A DNA stretch of 64,000 bases, taken from Truepera sp. Its GTDB lineage: Bacteria > Deinococcota > Deinococci > Deinococcales > Trueperaceae. Below the pieces are notes generated by a model. That model made no database searches. It worked only from the letters and a program-made list of their open reading frames with translations, and was not told the DNA's origin. Position numbers and translations under genes: made by a program. Position 1 is the stretch's first letter. Each line of letters opens with the position of its first letter. Shown in pieces: positions 18,011 to 26,447 of this stretch. The stretch spans positions 2,235,281-2,299,280 of the forward strand of contig JAVSMU010000001.1 of assembly GCA_032027045.1 (NCBI GenBank), read 5' to 3'.

Positions 18011-18784
18011 GTGTTGTTAGCATTCGATCTAGACAAGACACTGGTAACCAACTCCTACGAGCTCCCCCCGGCAACGCTGGGCGCCGTCAGGGCCGCCCGT
18101 GAGCGCGGCCACATCGTGACCGTGCTTACGGGCCGCCCGCTGAGGTCGGCCAGGCCGTTCCTCGAACAGCTGGAGCTCACCGTCCCTCACGCCGTCAACC
18201 ACGGCTCATTGGTGCGTGACCCCGCCGGGGCGGCGTTGCGGCACAGGCGCCTGCCCACCGTTCAGGTGGACGACCTCATCGAAGACCACCTGCACGACAC
18301 CGAGGTCGAGTTCAGCTGCATCATCGACGACGTGCTCTACGTGCGCGACCCCGGCAGCGAGCGCTGGACCTGGGCGCACACGGAGAGCCGCGCCATCACG
18401 ACCTTCAAGATGGGCATGGGCCTGGACGCCGACAAGGTCGTCTTCCACGGGAACGGTCAGAGCGCGGAGATCGACCGCGCCGTTGCCCAGCGCCACCCCG
18501 AACTGTTGCGCTACTTGTGGGGCGACGGCTTCCTCGAGATAGTGCCGCCCGAGGGCGACAAGGGCAGCGCCCTGGCCTTCATCGCCGGTGTGCTCGGCGT
18601 GGAGCGGCGCAACGTGGTGGCGTTCGGCGACGGTCTGAACGACGTGTCCATGCTCGAGTGGGCGGGTCACAGCGTGAGCGTGGGGCCGGAGGCCCACCCC
18701 GAGGCCTTGGCGGCGGCGGACGAGCACGTCGACGCTCCCGAGGTCGGCGGAGTCGCGGCTTGGCTGGAGCGGCACGCCGTCTGA
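18011..18784 (+). CDS. Cof-type HAD superfamily hydrolase
   Basis: Probable sugar-phosphate or nucleotide phosphatase, 257 residues. HAD motif I is FDLDKTLVT near the N-terminus (nucleophile Asp-8-type DxD variant), motif II is VLTGRP, and motifs III/IV are GDKGSALAF and VAFGDGLNDVSML. The C2-type cap domain between them identifies the Cof subfamily. The substrate cannot be read from sequence. Start GTG 18011 begins MLLAFDLDKT. Confidence 0.9.
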   Translation: MLLAFDLDKTLVTNSYELPPATLGAVRAARERGHIVTVLTGRPLRSARPFLEQLELTVPHAVNHGSLVRDPAGAALRHRRLPTVQVDDLIEDHLHDTEVEFSCIIDDVLYVRDPGSERWTWAHTESRAITTFKMGMGLDADKVVFHGNGQSAEIDRAVAQRHPELLRYLWGDGFLEIVPPEGDKGSALAFIAGVLGVERRNVVAFGDGLNDVSMLEWAGHSVSVGPEAHPEALAAADEHVDAPEVGGVAAWLERHAV

Positions 18785-18790
18785 GCCGGC

Positions 18791-18821
18791 TGTCCTAGGG
18801 TCGCAGCGCCTCGAGGTGCTG
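18791..18821. repeat. Degenerate duplicate of the folE 3' end
   Basis: The stretch repeats 18853-18883 with few mismatches. On the minus strand it encodes HLEALRP followed by TAG, matching the FolE ending FLEALRP-stop 62 bases away. It looks like a leftover of a local duplication and lies between the HAD gene and folE. Confidence 0.5.
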
Positions 18822-18856
18822 AACCCGGTGGAGCTCACCTCGGCACGGCGCCTGTC

Positions 18857-19462
18857 CTAGGGCCTCAAGGCCTCGAGGAACTCCTGGCGCGTGCGGGCGT
18901 CATCGCGGAACACGCCGCGCATGGCGTTCGTGCGCGTCGTCGACCCCTGTTTCTCCACGCCGCGCATCATCATGCAGAGGTGACTGGCCTCAGTGACGAC
19001 CGCCAGGCCGCGGGGTTGAAGTACTTCCACCAGCGCGTCGGCCACTTGAGAGGTAAGCCGTTCCTGCAGTTGCAGGCGGCGGGCGAAGACGTCCACGACG
19101 CGCGCGAACTTCGACAAGCCCAGCACGTGCTTGTTCGGGATGTAGCCGATATGAGCCCGGCCGAAGAACGGCAGGATGTGGTGTTCGCACATCGAGTAGA
19201 ACTCGATGCCCTTCACTACGACCATCTCCGAGCCTTCGGCGTCGAAGAGCGCGCCGTTGACCACATCGTGGACGCTCATGGCGTAACCCGACGTGAGGTA
19301 ATGCAACGAGCGGGACACCCGCTCTGGGGTCTTCACGAGGCCCTCGCGCTCGATGTCCTCACCCAACCGCTCGATGATGTCGGAAACCAGGGTGGCCAAG
19401 GAGGCATCGCCAACCTCGTCGAACTCGAGATGTAGAGGGACTCTAGCGTGAGCGTCGGCCAT
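18857..19462 (-). CDS. folE: GTP cyclohydrolase I
   Basis: First step of tetrahydrofolate synthesis: GTP to 7,8-dihydroneopterin triphosphate. It is 201 residues. Zinc and active-site motifs are intact: [20 protein letters not shown] and [10 protein letters not shown], then [13 protein letters not shown] 19462 is chosen because it gives the normal length and is preceded by a -10 box; an in-frame extension of about 100 residues upstream is Arg/Pro-rich and not credible. Confidence 0.96.
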   Translation of the reverse strand: MADAHARVPLHLEFDEVGDASLATLVSDIIERLGEDIEREGLVKTPERVSRSLHYLTSGYAMSVHDVVNGALFDAEGSEMVVVKGIEFYSMCEHHILPFFGRAHIGYIPNKHVLGLSKFARVVDVFARRLQLQERLTSQVADALVEVLQPRGLAVVTEASHLCMMMRGVEKQGSTTRTNAMRGVFRDDARTRQEFLEALRP

Positions 19463-19469
19463 GCCTGGA

Positions 19470-19475
19470 ATAGTA
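19470..19475 (-). promoter_or_regulatory. -10 box of leaderless folE
   Basis: TACTAT is followed by 7 nt and ATG 19462. Confidence 0.65.
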
Positions 19476-19506
19476 ACTGACTCCTCCTCGCGCGAACGGT
19501 CGGCGC

Positions 19507-19512
19507 TACACT
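19507..19512 (+). promoter_or_regulatory. -10 box of leaderless AlaX gene
   Basis: TACACT is followed by 6 nt and GTG 19519. Confidence 0.65.
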
Positions 19513-19518
19513 CAGCGA

Positions 19519-20739
19519 GTGCGACTCGACCGCTACGACAGTTACCTGACCAACTTCCACGCCCACGTCGCCGAGGTCCGCACCGACGCGAATGGCACGT
19601 GGGTGCGCCTGGACCGCAGCGCCTTCTACCCCCACGCGGGCGGGCAACCGCACGACGTCGGCGAGTTGGAGGCCGCCGGTGCGCGCCTTCGCGTGATCGA
19701 CGTGAGGGCGCCTGCGGACGACGAGGTCTGGCACCTCCTGGACCTGGACGGCGCCACCGCAAACGCCACGGGCCTGCGCCCCGGCACTCCCGTCGTCGGA
19801 GCCATCGACTGGCCCCGGCGCTGGCGTCACATGCAAAGGCACAGCGCGCAGCACCTGTTGTCGGCCGCGCTCATCAGGGTGAACGCGGCGTTCGGCACGC
19901 TGGCCGTGAGCATGCGGGGGCCGGACTGCACCATAGAGATAGCCGGCGAGTTCGGCGAGGCCCACCTCGCTGCAGTGGAGGCCGAGGCGAACCTGGTCGC
20001 GCGGCGCAACCTGCCCATCGACGCGTTCGAGGTCGACGAGAGCCGGCTGGGCGACTACGACCTCAGGCGCCCCTCGAAGGTGGGTGGCATCGTGCGCCTC
20101 GTGGCGATCGGCCAGTACGACATCGTCGCTTGTGGCGGAACGCACCTTCGCTCGACTGCGGAGGCCCTACCCATAAAGCTCCTCGGCTACGAGCGTGTGC
20201 GGGGTGGCAACACCCGCATCACTTTCAGGGCCGGCGTCGAGGCCCTGGACGATTACGGCGCCAAGCACGCTTGGGTCACGCACCTCGGCCGGCTCTTCAG
20301 CGTGCCCGCCGGCGAGCTTCGGGGGCGCGCCGAGCGCTTGTTGGCCGACCTGGCCGCTGCCAAGCGGGAGGCGGCGGACTGGCGGGAACGCGTCGCCACT
20401 GGCCTGGCCGAAGGGCTGGCGTCGACAGGAAGCAACCCGCTCGTTGCCGTGCTCGAGGGTGCCGATGCGGATCTGCTGACCGAGCTCATGGACGCCTGCC
20501 AGAAGCAGGCGGGCTGCGTGGCCCTGTTGGGAGCCGCCAACGGCGGGCACGCCCAACTGGCGTTCATCGCCGGGCCGGGCGCCGGCGTCGACGTGCGGCC
20601 GCTCCTCGCCGACGCCCTGACGGCGCTCGGCGGACGCGGGGGCGGCCGGGCCGACAGGGCGCAGGGCGCGGCGGAGGCCGACCCGGGACGAGTCCGCGAA
20701 GTGCTCGAGGCCGTCGCCAACGGGCTTCGTGGGGGCTGA
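19519..20739 (+). CDS. Alanyl-tRNA editing protein, long AlaX type with DHHA1 domain
   Basis: Free-standing trans-editing protein that hydrolyses Ser- or Gly-mischarged tRNA(Ala). It is 406 residues: an N-terminal AlaRS-like barrel ([11 protein letters not shown]), an editing core with the zinc ligands [11 protein letters not shown] and CGGTHLRST, and a C-terminal DHHA1-like domain near residue 330 ([19 protein letters not shown]). It is of AlaX-L size; AlaRS itself would carry an aminoacylation domain, absent here. It is divergent from folE, both with leaderless-type promoters. Confidence 0.9.
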   Translation: MRLDRYDSYLTNFHAHVAEVRTDANGTWVRLDRSAFYPHAGGQPHDVGELEAAGARLRVIDVRAPADDEVWHLLDLDGATANATGLRPGTPVVGAIDWPRRWRHMQRHSAQHLLSAALIRVNAAFGTLAVSMRGPDCTIEIAGEFGEAHLAAVEAEANLVARRNLPIDAFEVDESRLGDYDLRRPSKVGGIVRLVAIGQYDIVACGGTHLRSTAEALPIKLLGYERVRGGNTRITFRAGVEALDDYGAKHAWVTHLGRLFSVPAGELRGRAERLLADLAAAKREAADWRERVATGLAEGLASTGSNPLVAVLEGADADLLTELMDACQKQAGCVALLGAANGGHAQLAFIAGPGAGVDVRPLLADALTALGGRGGGRADRAQGAAEADPGRVREVLEAVANGLRGG

Positions 20740-20799
20740 ACGCACGTCAGGTGACTTTTGTCTGGGAAATCCGCGACAGTGCCCGTTAGGCTGTTGTCG

Positions 20800-20819
20800 A
20801 GGTGGTCCTCGGACCACCT
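20800..20819 (+). promoter_or_regulatory. Perfect inverted repeat in the dps 5' region
   Basis: AGGTGGTCC-TC-GGACCACCT, a 9-bp perfect dyad, ends 5 bases before the GGAGGG ribosome site of dps. It may be an operator or an RNA hairpin. Confidence 0.6.
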
Positions 20820-20834
20820 AGTTTGGAGGGTGTC

Positions 20835-21332
20835 ATGCCCACTGCAGTCAAGCCCCGCCTGATAGACGTCAAGATCGACATTCCGTTAGAGACCCGCGAG
20901 CGCCTCGTGGAGGTCCTCAACCAGCAACTCGCCGACACCGCCGACCTCTACAGCCAGGTCAAGCAGGCCCACTGGAACGTCAAGGGGCCCGGCTTCCAGC
21001 AGGTCCACCTGCTGTTCGACGACCAGGCCGAGGTGTTCGAGGAGTACATCGACATGATCGCCGAGCGCGTGACGCTCTTGGGCGGCATGGCCATGGGCAC
21101 GATCCGGATGGCCGCCAAGGCCTCGACGCTCAAGGAGTTCGAGCCCAAGACGAACGACGTCCTCGCATATGTCGAGGCCGTGCGTGACCGCGTGGCCGCT
21201 TACGCCAAGAGCAACCGCAAGGCCCTGAACGAGGCCAACAAGCTCGGCGAACCCACCACGGAGGACCTCCTCACCGAGATCTCCCGCGGGATCGACAAGC
21301 AGCTCTACTTCTTGGAATCCCATCTGCACTGA
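20835..21332 (+). CDS. dps: Dps-family ferritin-like DNA-protection protein
   Basis: Stores iron and detoxifies hydrogen peroxide at inter-subunit ferroxidase sites; many members coat DNA under stress. It is 165 residues. The ferroxidase motif QAHWNVKGPGFQQVHLLFDDQAEVFEEYIDMIAER carries the expected His, Asp and Glu ligands. The N-terminal tail holds few basic residues (two Lys, one Arg), so direct DNA binding is uncertain. ATG 20835 has GGAGG 6 bases upstream, one of the clearer leadered genes here, with a dyad in the leader. Confidence 0.94.
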   Translation: MPTAVKPRLIDVKIDIPLETRERLVEVLNQQLADTADLYSQVKQAHWNVKGPGFQQVHLLFDDQAEVFEEYIDMIAERVTLLGGMAMGTIRMAAKASTLKEFEPKTNDVLAYVEAVRDRVAAYAKSNRKALNEANKLGEPTTEDLLTEISRGIDKQLYFLESHLH

Positions 21333-21363
21333 ACGTCGACTTCGTTGACTTCCAGGTGGCGTC

Positions 21364-21404
21364 CGGGCGGCGCCGTGAGCCGGTTCAGGCTTCGGCGCCG
21401 CCCG
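21364..21404. terminator. Hairpin downstream of dps, reaching into the convergent BFN gene
   Basis: CGGGCGGCGCC (21364-21374) and GGCGCCGCCCG (21394-21404) are perfectly complementary with a 19-nt loop. The second arm lies inside the last codons of the opposite gene. Confidence 0.45.
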
Positions 21405-21813
21405 AGCTGCCGAAGTCGTCGTCACGCATGGCCGCCTCTTCGATGACCTTCTCGGCCACGAACAGCGGCGCCTTCGTGCGCACGGCCAACGCCATGGCGT
21501 CGGATGGCCGCGCGTCTACCTCGAAACTCACGCCCGACCGCTTCAGGATGAGCATGGCGTAGAAGACGCCGTCCTGCAGGTCGGTGATCTCGACGCGGTC
21601 GATGGTCGCGTCCAGCAGTTCGAGTATCGAGGCCATCAAGTCGTGTGTGAGCGGCCGCTCGGGCCGCTCCGTGCCCCGCCCGGAAGCGATGCTGATGGCC
21701 TGCATGGAATCGATGCGGATGGGCAGCAGCTCCCCGGTTGGCGCCCGCAACAGCGCCAGGAACTGGTTCTCGTCGCCGGAAACGGCAATTCCTTCGAGCT
21801 CTACCTGCACCAC
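21385..21813 (-). CDS. Bifunctional nuclease (BFN/DUF151) family protein
   Basis: 142 residues covering the complete BFN domain: VELEGIAVSGDENQFLALL, then LPIRIDSMQAISIA, then DLMASILELLDATIDRVEIT, and the conserved VEVDARPSDAMALAVR-type motif (here FEVDARPSDAMALAVRTKAP). Plant members have RNase/DNase activity; the bacterial role is unsettled. It starts at GTG 21813, six bases after a -10 box, divergent from gatB. Confidence 0.9.
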   Translation of the reverse strand: MVQVELEGIAVSGDENQFLALLRAPTGELLPIRIDSMQAISIASGRGTERPERPLTHDLMASILELLDATIDRVEITDLQDGVFYAMLILKRSGVSFEVDARPSDAMALAVRTKAPLFVAEKVIEEAAMRDDDFGSSGGAEA

Positions 21814-21819
21814 GCCTCA

Positions 21820-21825
21820 ATCATA
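21820..21825 (-). promoter_or_regulatory. -10 box of leaderless BFN gene
   Basis: TATGAT is followed by 6 nt and GTG 21813; it is back-to-back with the gatB -10 box 17 bases away. Confidence 0.65.
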
Positions 21826-21841
21826 GCCCGCATGGCCCTGC

Positions 21842-21847
21842 TAGACT
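21842..21847 (+). promoter_or_regulatory. -10 box of leaderless gatB
   Basis: TAGACT is followed by 7 nt and ATG 21855. Confidence 0.7.
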
Positions 21848-21854
21848 TTCCCGC

Positions 21855-23264
21855 ATGTTCGAGCCGGTCATCGGCCTTGAGGTCCACTTCGCGCTGCGCA
21901 CGGCCAGCAAGCTCTTCTGCGGCTGCTCGGCTCAAGGCTTCGGTGCGGGCCCAAACGAGCACGTCTGCCCCGTTTGCCTCGGGCTACCCGGGACTCTTCC
22001 CGCCCTGAACGAGGAGGCGGTCGAGCTTGCATTGCGCTTCGCCCTCGCGCTGGGCTGCGAGGTTCCGCCCCAGACCTACTTCCACCGCAAGCACTACTTC
22101 TACCCCGACGCACCCAAGAACTACCAGACGAGCCAGGGGGACGTTCCGGTTGGCCAACACGGCCACATCGACCTTCCAAGCGGCAAGCGCGTGGGCATCA
22201 CCCGCTGCCACCTGGAGGAGGACGCCGGCCGGCTCGTACACCCGCCGTACGCGGATCACTCCCTCGTAGACCTGAACCGGGCCGGCGCCCCGCTCATCGA
22301 GATGGTGACGGAACCCGACCTCCGCTCGGCCGACGAGGCACGCGAGTTCCTCACGGAGGTCAGGGCGATAGCTCAGGCCCTCGGCGTGTCGGACGCGGCG
22401 CCCGAGGAGGGCAAGATGCGTGCCGACGTGAACGTCTCGGTGAGGCTGGCCGGGGAGCCATTCGGTACCAAAGTCGAGGTCAAGAACCTCAACTCCTTCA
22501 AGAGCGTGGCGGCGGCCCTGGCCTTCGAGACCAAGCGACAGTCGGGGCTCCTCGAGGCCGACCGACCTGTCACCCAGGAGACCCGCGGCTGGAACGAGGG
22601 CGGCCAGCGGACCTACTCGCTGCGCTCGAAGGAGACCGCGGCCGACTACCGCTACTTGCGCGACCCCGACATCCCGGCGGTGGCCTTGGGCGCCGACCGC
22701 AAACGCCGCATGATCGCAGCGCTACCTGAACTCCCGCGCCAACTTGTGGCCCGCTACCTTGCGGCGGGCGTCCGCGAGGCCGAGGCCAAACAGATCGGCT
22801 ACGACCACGAGCTGGCGGCGTTCTTCGACGCCGCGGCCCAGGCCTACGGCGGCGCGCCGCAGACCGTGGCCAACTGGGTGACGGGTGAGGTCGCCGGCCG
22901 CGCGAACGACCGCGGCCAGAGCGTGGCCGCAACGCGGCTGACGCCGGCCGCGCTGGTGGCGCTCCTCGACCTGGTAGACGCCGGCACCCTTTCGATCACC
23001 GCCGCCAAGGAACTCGTGCCGGATCTCCTGGACGGCGCCCAACCGGCAGAGCTCGTTGCCAGCCGCGGCCTGGGTCAGGTGAGCGACTCTGGCGCACTCC
23101 AGGCCATCGTTGACGAGGTACTAGCCGCCAACCCCGATCTGGTCGAGCGCGTGACGGCCAACCCCAAGGCCATCAACGCCCTGCTTGGCAAGGTCATGGC
23201 CGCGAGTAAGGGCAAGGCCAACCCCGACCTGGCGCGGAGGTTGTTGGGGGAGCGGTTGGGGTAG
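21855..23264 (+). CDS. gatB: Asp-tRNA(Asn)/Glu-tRNA(Gln) amidotransferase subunit B
   Basis: tRNA-binding, ATP-using subunit of GatCAB. It is 469 residues. The start FEPVIGLEVHFALRTASKLFCGC carries the first zinc cysteines, with VCLGLPGTLP following. The ammonia-channel/ATP region HKHYFYPDAPKNYQTSQ, the signature DLNRAGAPLIEMVTEPD and the C-terminal YqeY-like tail ending in GKVMAASKGKANPDLARRLL are present. ATG 21855 is set by the conserved N-terminus and the -10 box. Confidence 0.96.
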   Translation: MFEPVIGLEVHFALRTASKLFCGCSAQGFGAGPNEHVCPVCLGLPGTLPALNEEAVELALRFALALGCEVPPQTYFHRKHYFYPDAPKNYQTSQGDVPVGQHGHIDLPSGKRVGITRCHLEEDAGRLVHPPYADHSLVDLNRAGAPLIEMVTEPDLRSADEAREFLTEVRAIAQALGVSDAAPEEGKMRADVNVSVRLAGEPFGTKVEVKNLNSFKSVAAALAFETKRQSGLLEADRPVTQETRGWNEGGQRTYSLRSKETAADYRYLRDPDIPAVALGADRKRRMIAALPELPRQLVARYLAAGVREAEAKQIGYDHELAAFFDAAAQAYGGAPQTVANWVTGEVAGRANDRGQSVAATRLTPAALVALLDLVDAGTLSITAAKELVPDLLDGAQPAELVASRGLGQVSDSGALQAIVDEVLAANPDLVERVTANPKAINALLGKVMAASKGKANPDLARRLLGERLG

Positions 23265-23301
23265 GGTTCGTGCCTTGGTGTAGAGAGGCCTGCATGTCAC
23301 C

Positions 23302-24582
23302 TTAGGGTGTCGGGGCGCACAGACACACGCCATCCTTTCCATCCGCACCCGGGGGGCCCGCGGGGCCCGTGTCACCCGTGTCACCCGTGTCACCCGTGTC
23401 ACCCTTGTCACCCGTGTCACCCTTGTCACCCTTGTCACCCTTGTCACCCGGGTCGCCCTTGTCACCTTTTTCGCCCGGAGCACCATCCTGTCCCGGGAGG
23501 CCCTGTGGCCCCTGTATGCCCTGAGGTCCCTGAGGCCCAATGGGCCCCACCGGACCTACCGGACCCTGCGGCCCCCGCTCACCCTGGGGCCCTTGCTCAC
23601 CCTGCGGCCCCATGGGCCCCACCGGCCCAACGGGCCCGGTCAACCCCGTGAACCCAGCGGGCCCCCGCTCACCCTGCGGACCCTCTGGTCCGGCCGGGCC
23701 GGCAAGGCCTTGAGGGCCGGCACAGTCGCGGGCGTCGGCCACGCCGTCTAGGTTGATGTCTTCTTCGATGTCGAAGATGCCGTTGCCGTTCAGGTCCCAG
23801 CACGCCAAGCCGGGCTCGCCCGCCTCACCCTGCGTACCGGCAGGGCCCGCGGGGCCCAGTTGGCCGCGCTCGCCCTGCGGTCCGGCTGGGCCGGACGGCC
23901 CGATGGGTCCGGCGGGACCCGCAGCGCCCGCAGGGCCGGCGGGCCCAACAGGACCCGTAGCGCCGACCTCGCCGGTCGGACCCTGCGGGCCGGGCTCGCC
24001 GCGCTCGCCCTGGGGTCCGGCAGGTCCGACCGGGCCGGCCGGACCTTGCGGGCCGGTCAGCTTGCCGGCGGCTACGTCTGCGCGCATCGAGGCGATCTCC
24101 GCGCTCATCTCACCCAGGCGCGCCTGGACCGACTCGCTACCGCACGCGACCTTGGCGTCCACCAGGCTCACGGCCTGGCCGATGAGCAGAGCGACCTGGT
24201 AACCGTTCAAGAAGTCTTCGCCGTGCAACTCGCCGTCTGGGAAGGCCTGAGACACGCCCAGGGCGGCAACGCGCTGAGCGGCGCCGGCGGCCCAGTGGTC
24301 GGGGCTCACGTCAGAGAAGTGGAAGTTCGGGTCCGGCGCGCCCGCCATGGCGTCGGTGCAGCCCGTCGCTTCATCGACGCGTGTCAACAGCCGGTCGACC
24401 AGTACCGCAGCCTGGTAACCCGTGATGGGTCCCTCGCCCAGGAACGAACCGTCGGGGAACCCGGTGTCCACTCCCTCCGCGCTCAGGTCGCTCACGGCGA
24501 CGCGGCCCCAGTCGGAGCCCGACTGCGTGAGGCCCACTGCGACCAGCAGCAACGCTGCTATGGCTATCGGTATTCGTTTCAT
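23302..24582 (-). CDS. Secreted SLH-like protein with two collagen-like Gly-X-Y tracts
   Basis: 426 residues. The signal peptide is [18 protein letters not shown]. Residues about 30-150 hold two S-layer-homology-like segments ([40 protein letters not shown]), as in Deinococcota envelope proteins that bind the secondary wall polymer. Collagen-like Gly-X-Y tracts span roughly 176-259 and 288-415. They are split by a calcium-loop-like insert [18 protein letters not shown] flanked by cysteines. The last tract is GDK/GDT-rich and ends in CLCAPTP. A ribosome site (GGGAG) precedes ATG 24582. It is likely a surface fibre or adhesive layer component. Confidence 0.85.
   Translation of the reverse strand: MKRIPIAIAALLLVAVGLTQSGSDWGRVAVSDLSAEGVDTGFPDGSFLGEGPITGYQAAVLVDRLLTRVDEATGCTDAMAGAPDPNFHFSDVSPDHWAAGAAQRVAALGVSQAFPDGELHGEDFLNGYQVALLIGQAVSLVDAKVACGSESVQARLGEMSAEIASMRADVAAGKLTGPQGPAGPVGPAGPQGERGEPGPQGPTGEVGATGPVGPAGPAGAAGPAGPIGPSGPAGPQGERGQLGPAGPAGTQGEAGEPGLACWDLNGNGIFDIEEDINLDGVADARDCAGPQGLAGPAGPEGPQGERGPAGFTGLTGPVGPVGPMGPQGEQGPQGERGPQGPVGPVGPIGPQGPQGIQGPQGLPGQDGAPGEKGDKGDPGDKGDKGDKGDTGDKGDTGDTGDTGDTGPAGPPGADGKDGVCLCAPTP
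23370..23462. repeat. 9-bp tandem repeat coding for GDT/GDK
   Basis: About ten copies of GTCACCCKT (top strand) encode the Gly-Asp-Thr/Lys triplets at the end of the collagen-like protein. The array is prone to slippage, so triplet number may vary between strains. Confidence 0.85.
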
Positions 24583-24742
24583 CACACTCCCGCTTTCTCG
24601 TGAGCACCTACTCGACTGCCGAGCGGTGAACCATGTTACTTGTGGTGTCATCATCCACCACAGACGGCGCGCCCGGGTTGTCCTCGTCACTAATCGGGCT
24701 TCATCAGACTTCCATGTGAGCCCGGTGGGTACCGTGAGCCGC

Positions 24743-24748
24743 TATCAT
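24743..24748 (+). promoter_or_regulatory. -10 box of the TPR/proline-rich gene
   Basis: TATCAT is followed by 10 nt and ATG 24759 (13 to GTG 24762). Confidence 0.5.
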
Positions 24749-24758
24749 CGGGCTTGTA

Positions 24759-26444
24759 ATGGTGAGATTTCTCCTGTTGGCGGCACTGCTGTCCACGTTG
24801 AGCATGGTGGCCCTTGCGCAATCGCCCTTGCCCGCTGACGCGGCTGCAGCGCTCAGCGAGGCTCAAGCGGCGGCGGCGCAAGCCATGGCTGCCTATTCCA
24901 CGTACTTCCCCGACCAACCGTTGTGGCGCGAGGCTTTCGCCGCGGGCGAGCGCGCCCACGACCTTGCCCCCGGGCGGCCCGAACCGCTGCGGTTCCTGGC
25001 TCAGGCCTACGGCCTGACCGGCTGGACGGCGCGCGCCTGGACGGCGTGGCAGGCATACGTCGCCGCAGGCGGCGCCATGGACGCGAGCGCCCGCAACGAG
25101 GCGGGAGCGGCGGCGGCGAAACTCGGCTACGACGCCTTCCGCGCGGGAAACCTGGACCGCGCCATCGAGCTCCTGTCGGCGGCCAACGAGTACGTTCCCG
25201 ACAACCTCGAGGTCGAGTCGTGGCTTGGTCAGGCCTACCTCTCCCTAGGCGATGCCGCGGCCGCGGCACCGCACCTGGCCCGCGCCCTGCCGGCACAGCC
25301 GCAGCTCCAGCCACTGCTCGAACGGGCGCAACTCGGCGCCAACTACGGGCTCGAGAGCGCCGATGCGTACCTGGCGGGCCGGCGCGCCTACGCGGCGGGC
25401 GACTACGGGGCCGCGCGCAGGAGCTTCGACCGCGCGGCCAACCTGGCGCCCAACTTCGTCGACGCGATCAGAGGCGTGGCCGCCTCCCTGGGGGCGCTGG
25501 GGGACTTCGAAGGCGCCCTCGACGCTTGGAAGCGCGTGGTTGCCCTCGCCCCGGATGACCGGGAGGCCAACGAGGCCGTCGAGCGCTTCCAGGCCACCCT
25601 GGCAGCCGCGGCGGCGGCAGCAGCCGCAGCCGAGGCCCCCAAGCCACCCACTCCTACGCCGGCCGCTCCACCACAGGCGCCCGCGACGCCCGCCCCCGAG
25701 CCGACGCCCGCACCTGCGCCATCACCGGCGCCCGAGCCCACACCCACACCCACGCCTTCGCCGGCGCCTACACCCGAGCCGACACCTACGCCGGAGCCCA
25801 CGCCCACCCCGGCCCCAACTCCGACGCCGGAGCCCAAGCCGCCCGCACCCACGCCAGCGCCGACACCCGCACCAACACCGAGGCCCGCACCCACGCCTAC
25901 CCCGGCGCCCAGCCAAGCGCCCAGAGCGACGACGGGGCAGATCAAGCTCTTCGACGGGACGGTTACCGCCAACAGCGTCTTAGGTGGCGGCCAAGGGGCA
26001 TTCGTTTTCCTCGACCCGACCGCCGCAGCCGGCGAGGCGGTGGCCAGAGCCGGGGGCATAGCCGACGGCAGCCTGCACGTTCGCGTGGACGTGAGTTCCA
26101 AGCCGAGTTCCAAGCCGGTTCAGCTGCAGCTCTGCCTGGTGCCGGGCGACCTCAGCGTCACCAGCCCACCCTGCACCGACTCGACCAAGATGGTCGTCAC
26201 TGGCACGGGTGCCGTTAGCGCCACGTTCCAGATGGCCTCGCTCTCCAGCCGCGAGGGCGTCGACTGGTCCAAGGGCCTCAGCAGGCTCCTGCTCGTCCTG
26301 CGCGACGACGCTTCGCGCCCCCTCGACGAGCGCTATACCCGCACGCCGGACGGAACCCCGATCGACCTCACGCCCTACTACCCCATGACGTTGCGCCTGC
26401 GCCTGGCGCTGGTGCCCGCCGGCGGTTCCTTCAGCGGCTGGTAG
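24759..26444 (+). CDS. Secreted TPR protein with proline-threonine linker and C-terminal domain
   Basis: 561 residues of unknown function. A signal peptide ([18 protein letters not shown]) is followed by helical TPR-type repeats up to about residue 285, for example [21 protein letters not shown] and [18 protein letters not shown] linker of PTP/PEP/PAP repeats covers about 294-385 and could span the periplasm or cell wall. The C-terminal 165 residues look beta-rich ([20 protein letters not shown], then VRVDVSS), with one cysteine pair, and are not recognised. It ends 3 bases from the convergent UDP-glucose dehydrogenase gene. A scaffold role in the envelope is inferred. Confidence 0.75.
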   Translation: MVRFLLLAALLSTLSMVALAQSPLPADAAAALSEAQAAAAQAMAAYSTYFPDQPLWREAFAAGERAHDLAPGRPEPLRFLAQAYGLTGWTARAWTAWQAYVAAGGAMDASARNEAGAAAAKLGYDAFRAGNLDRAIELLSAANEYVPDNLEVESWLGQAYLSLGDAAAAAPHLARALPAQPQLQPLLERAQLGANYGLESADAYLAGRRAYAAGDYGAARRSFDRAANLAPNFVDAIRGVAASLGALGDFEGALDAWKRVVALAPDDREANEAVERFQATLAAAAAAAAAAEAPKPPTPTPAAPPQAPATPAPEPTPAPAPSPAPEPTPTPTPSPAPTPEPTPTPEPTPTPAPTPTPEPKPPAPTPAPTPAPTPRPAPTPTPAPSQAPRATTGQIKLFDGTVTANSVLGGGQGAFVFLDPTAAAGEAVARAGGIADGSLHVRVDVSSKPSSKPVQLQLCLVPGDLSVTSPPCTDSTKMVVTGTGAVSATFQMASLSSREGVDWSKGLSRLLLVLRDDASRPLDERYTRTPDGTPIDLTPYYPMTLRLRLALVPAGGSFSGW

Positions 26445-26447
26445 GCC

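Noticed and set aside
23370..23462. Possible CRISPR or iteron array
   Set aside because: The 9-bp periodicity is explained by Gly-Asp-Thr/Lys codons.
23307..24603. Plus-strand frames with HPCHPCHP and Gly/Pro repeats opposite the collagen-like gene
   Set aside because: They are the reverse complement of Gly-X-Y repeats; the minus strand has a signal peptide and SLH motifs.
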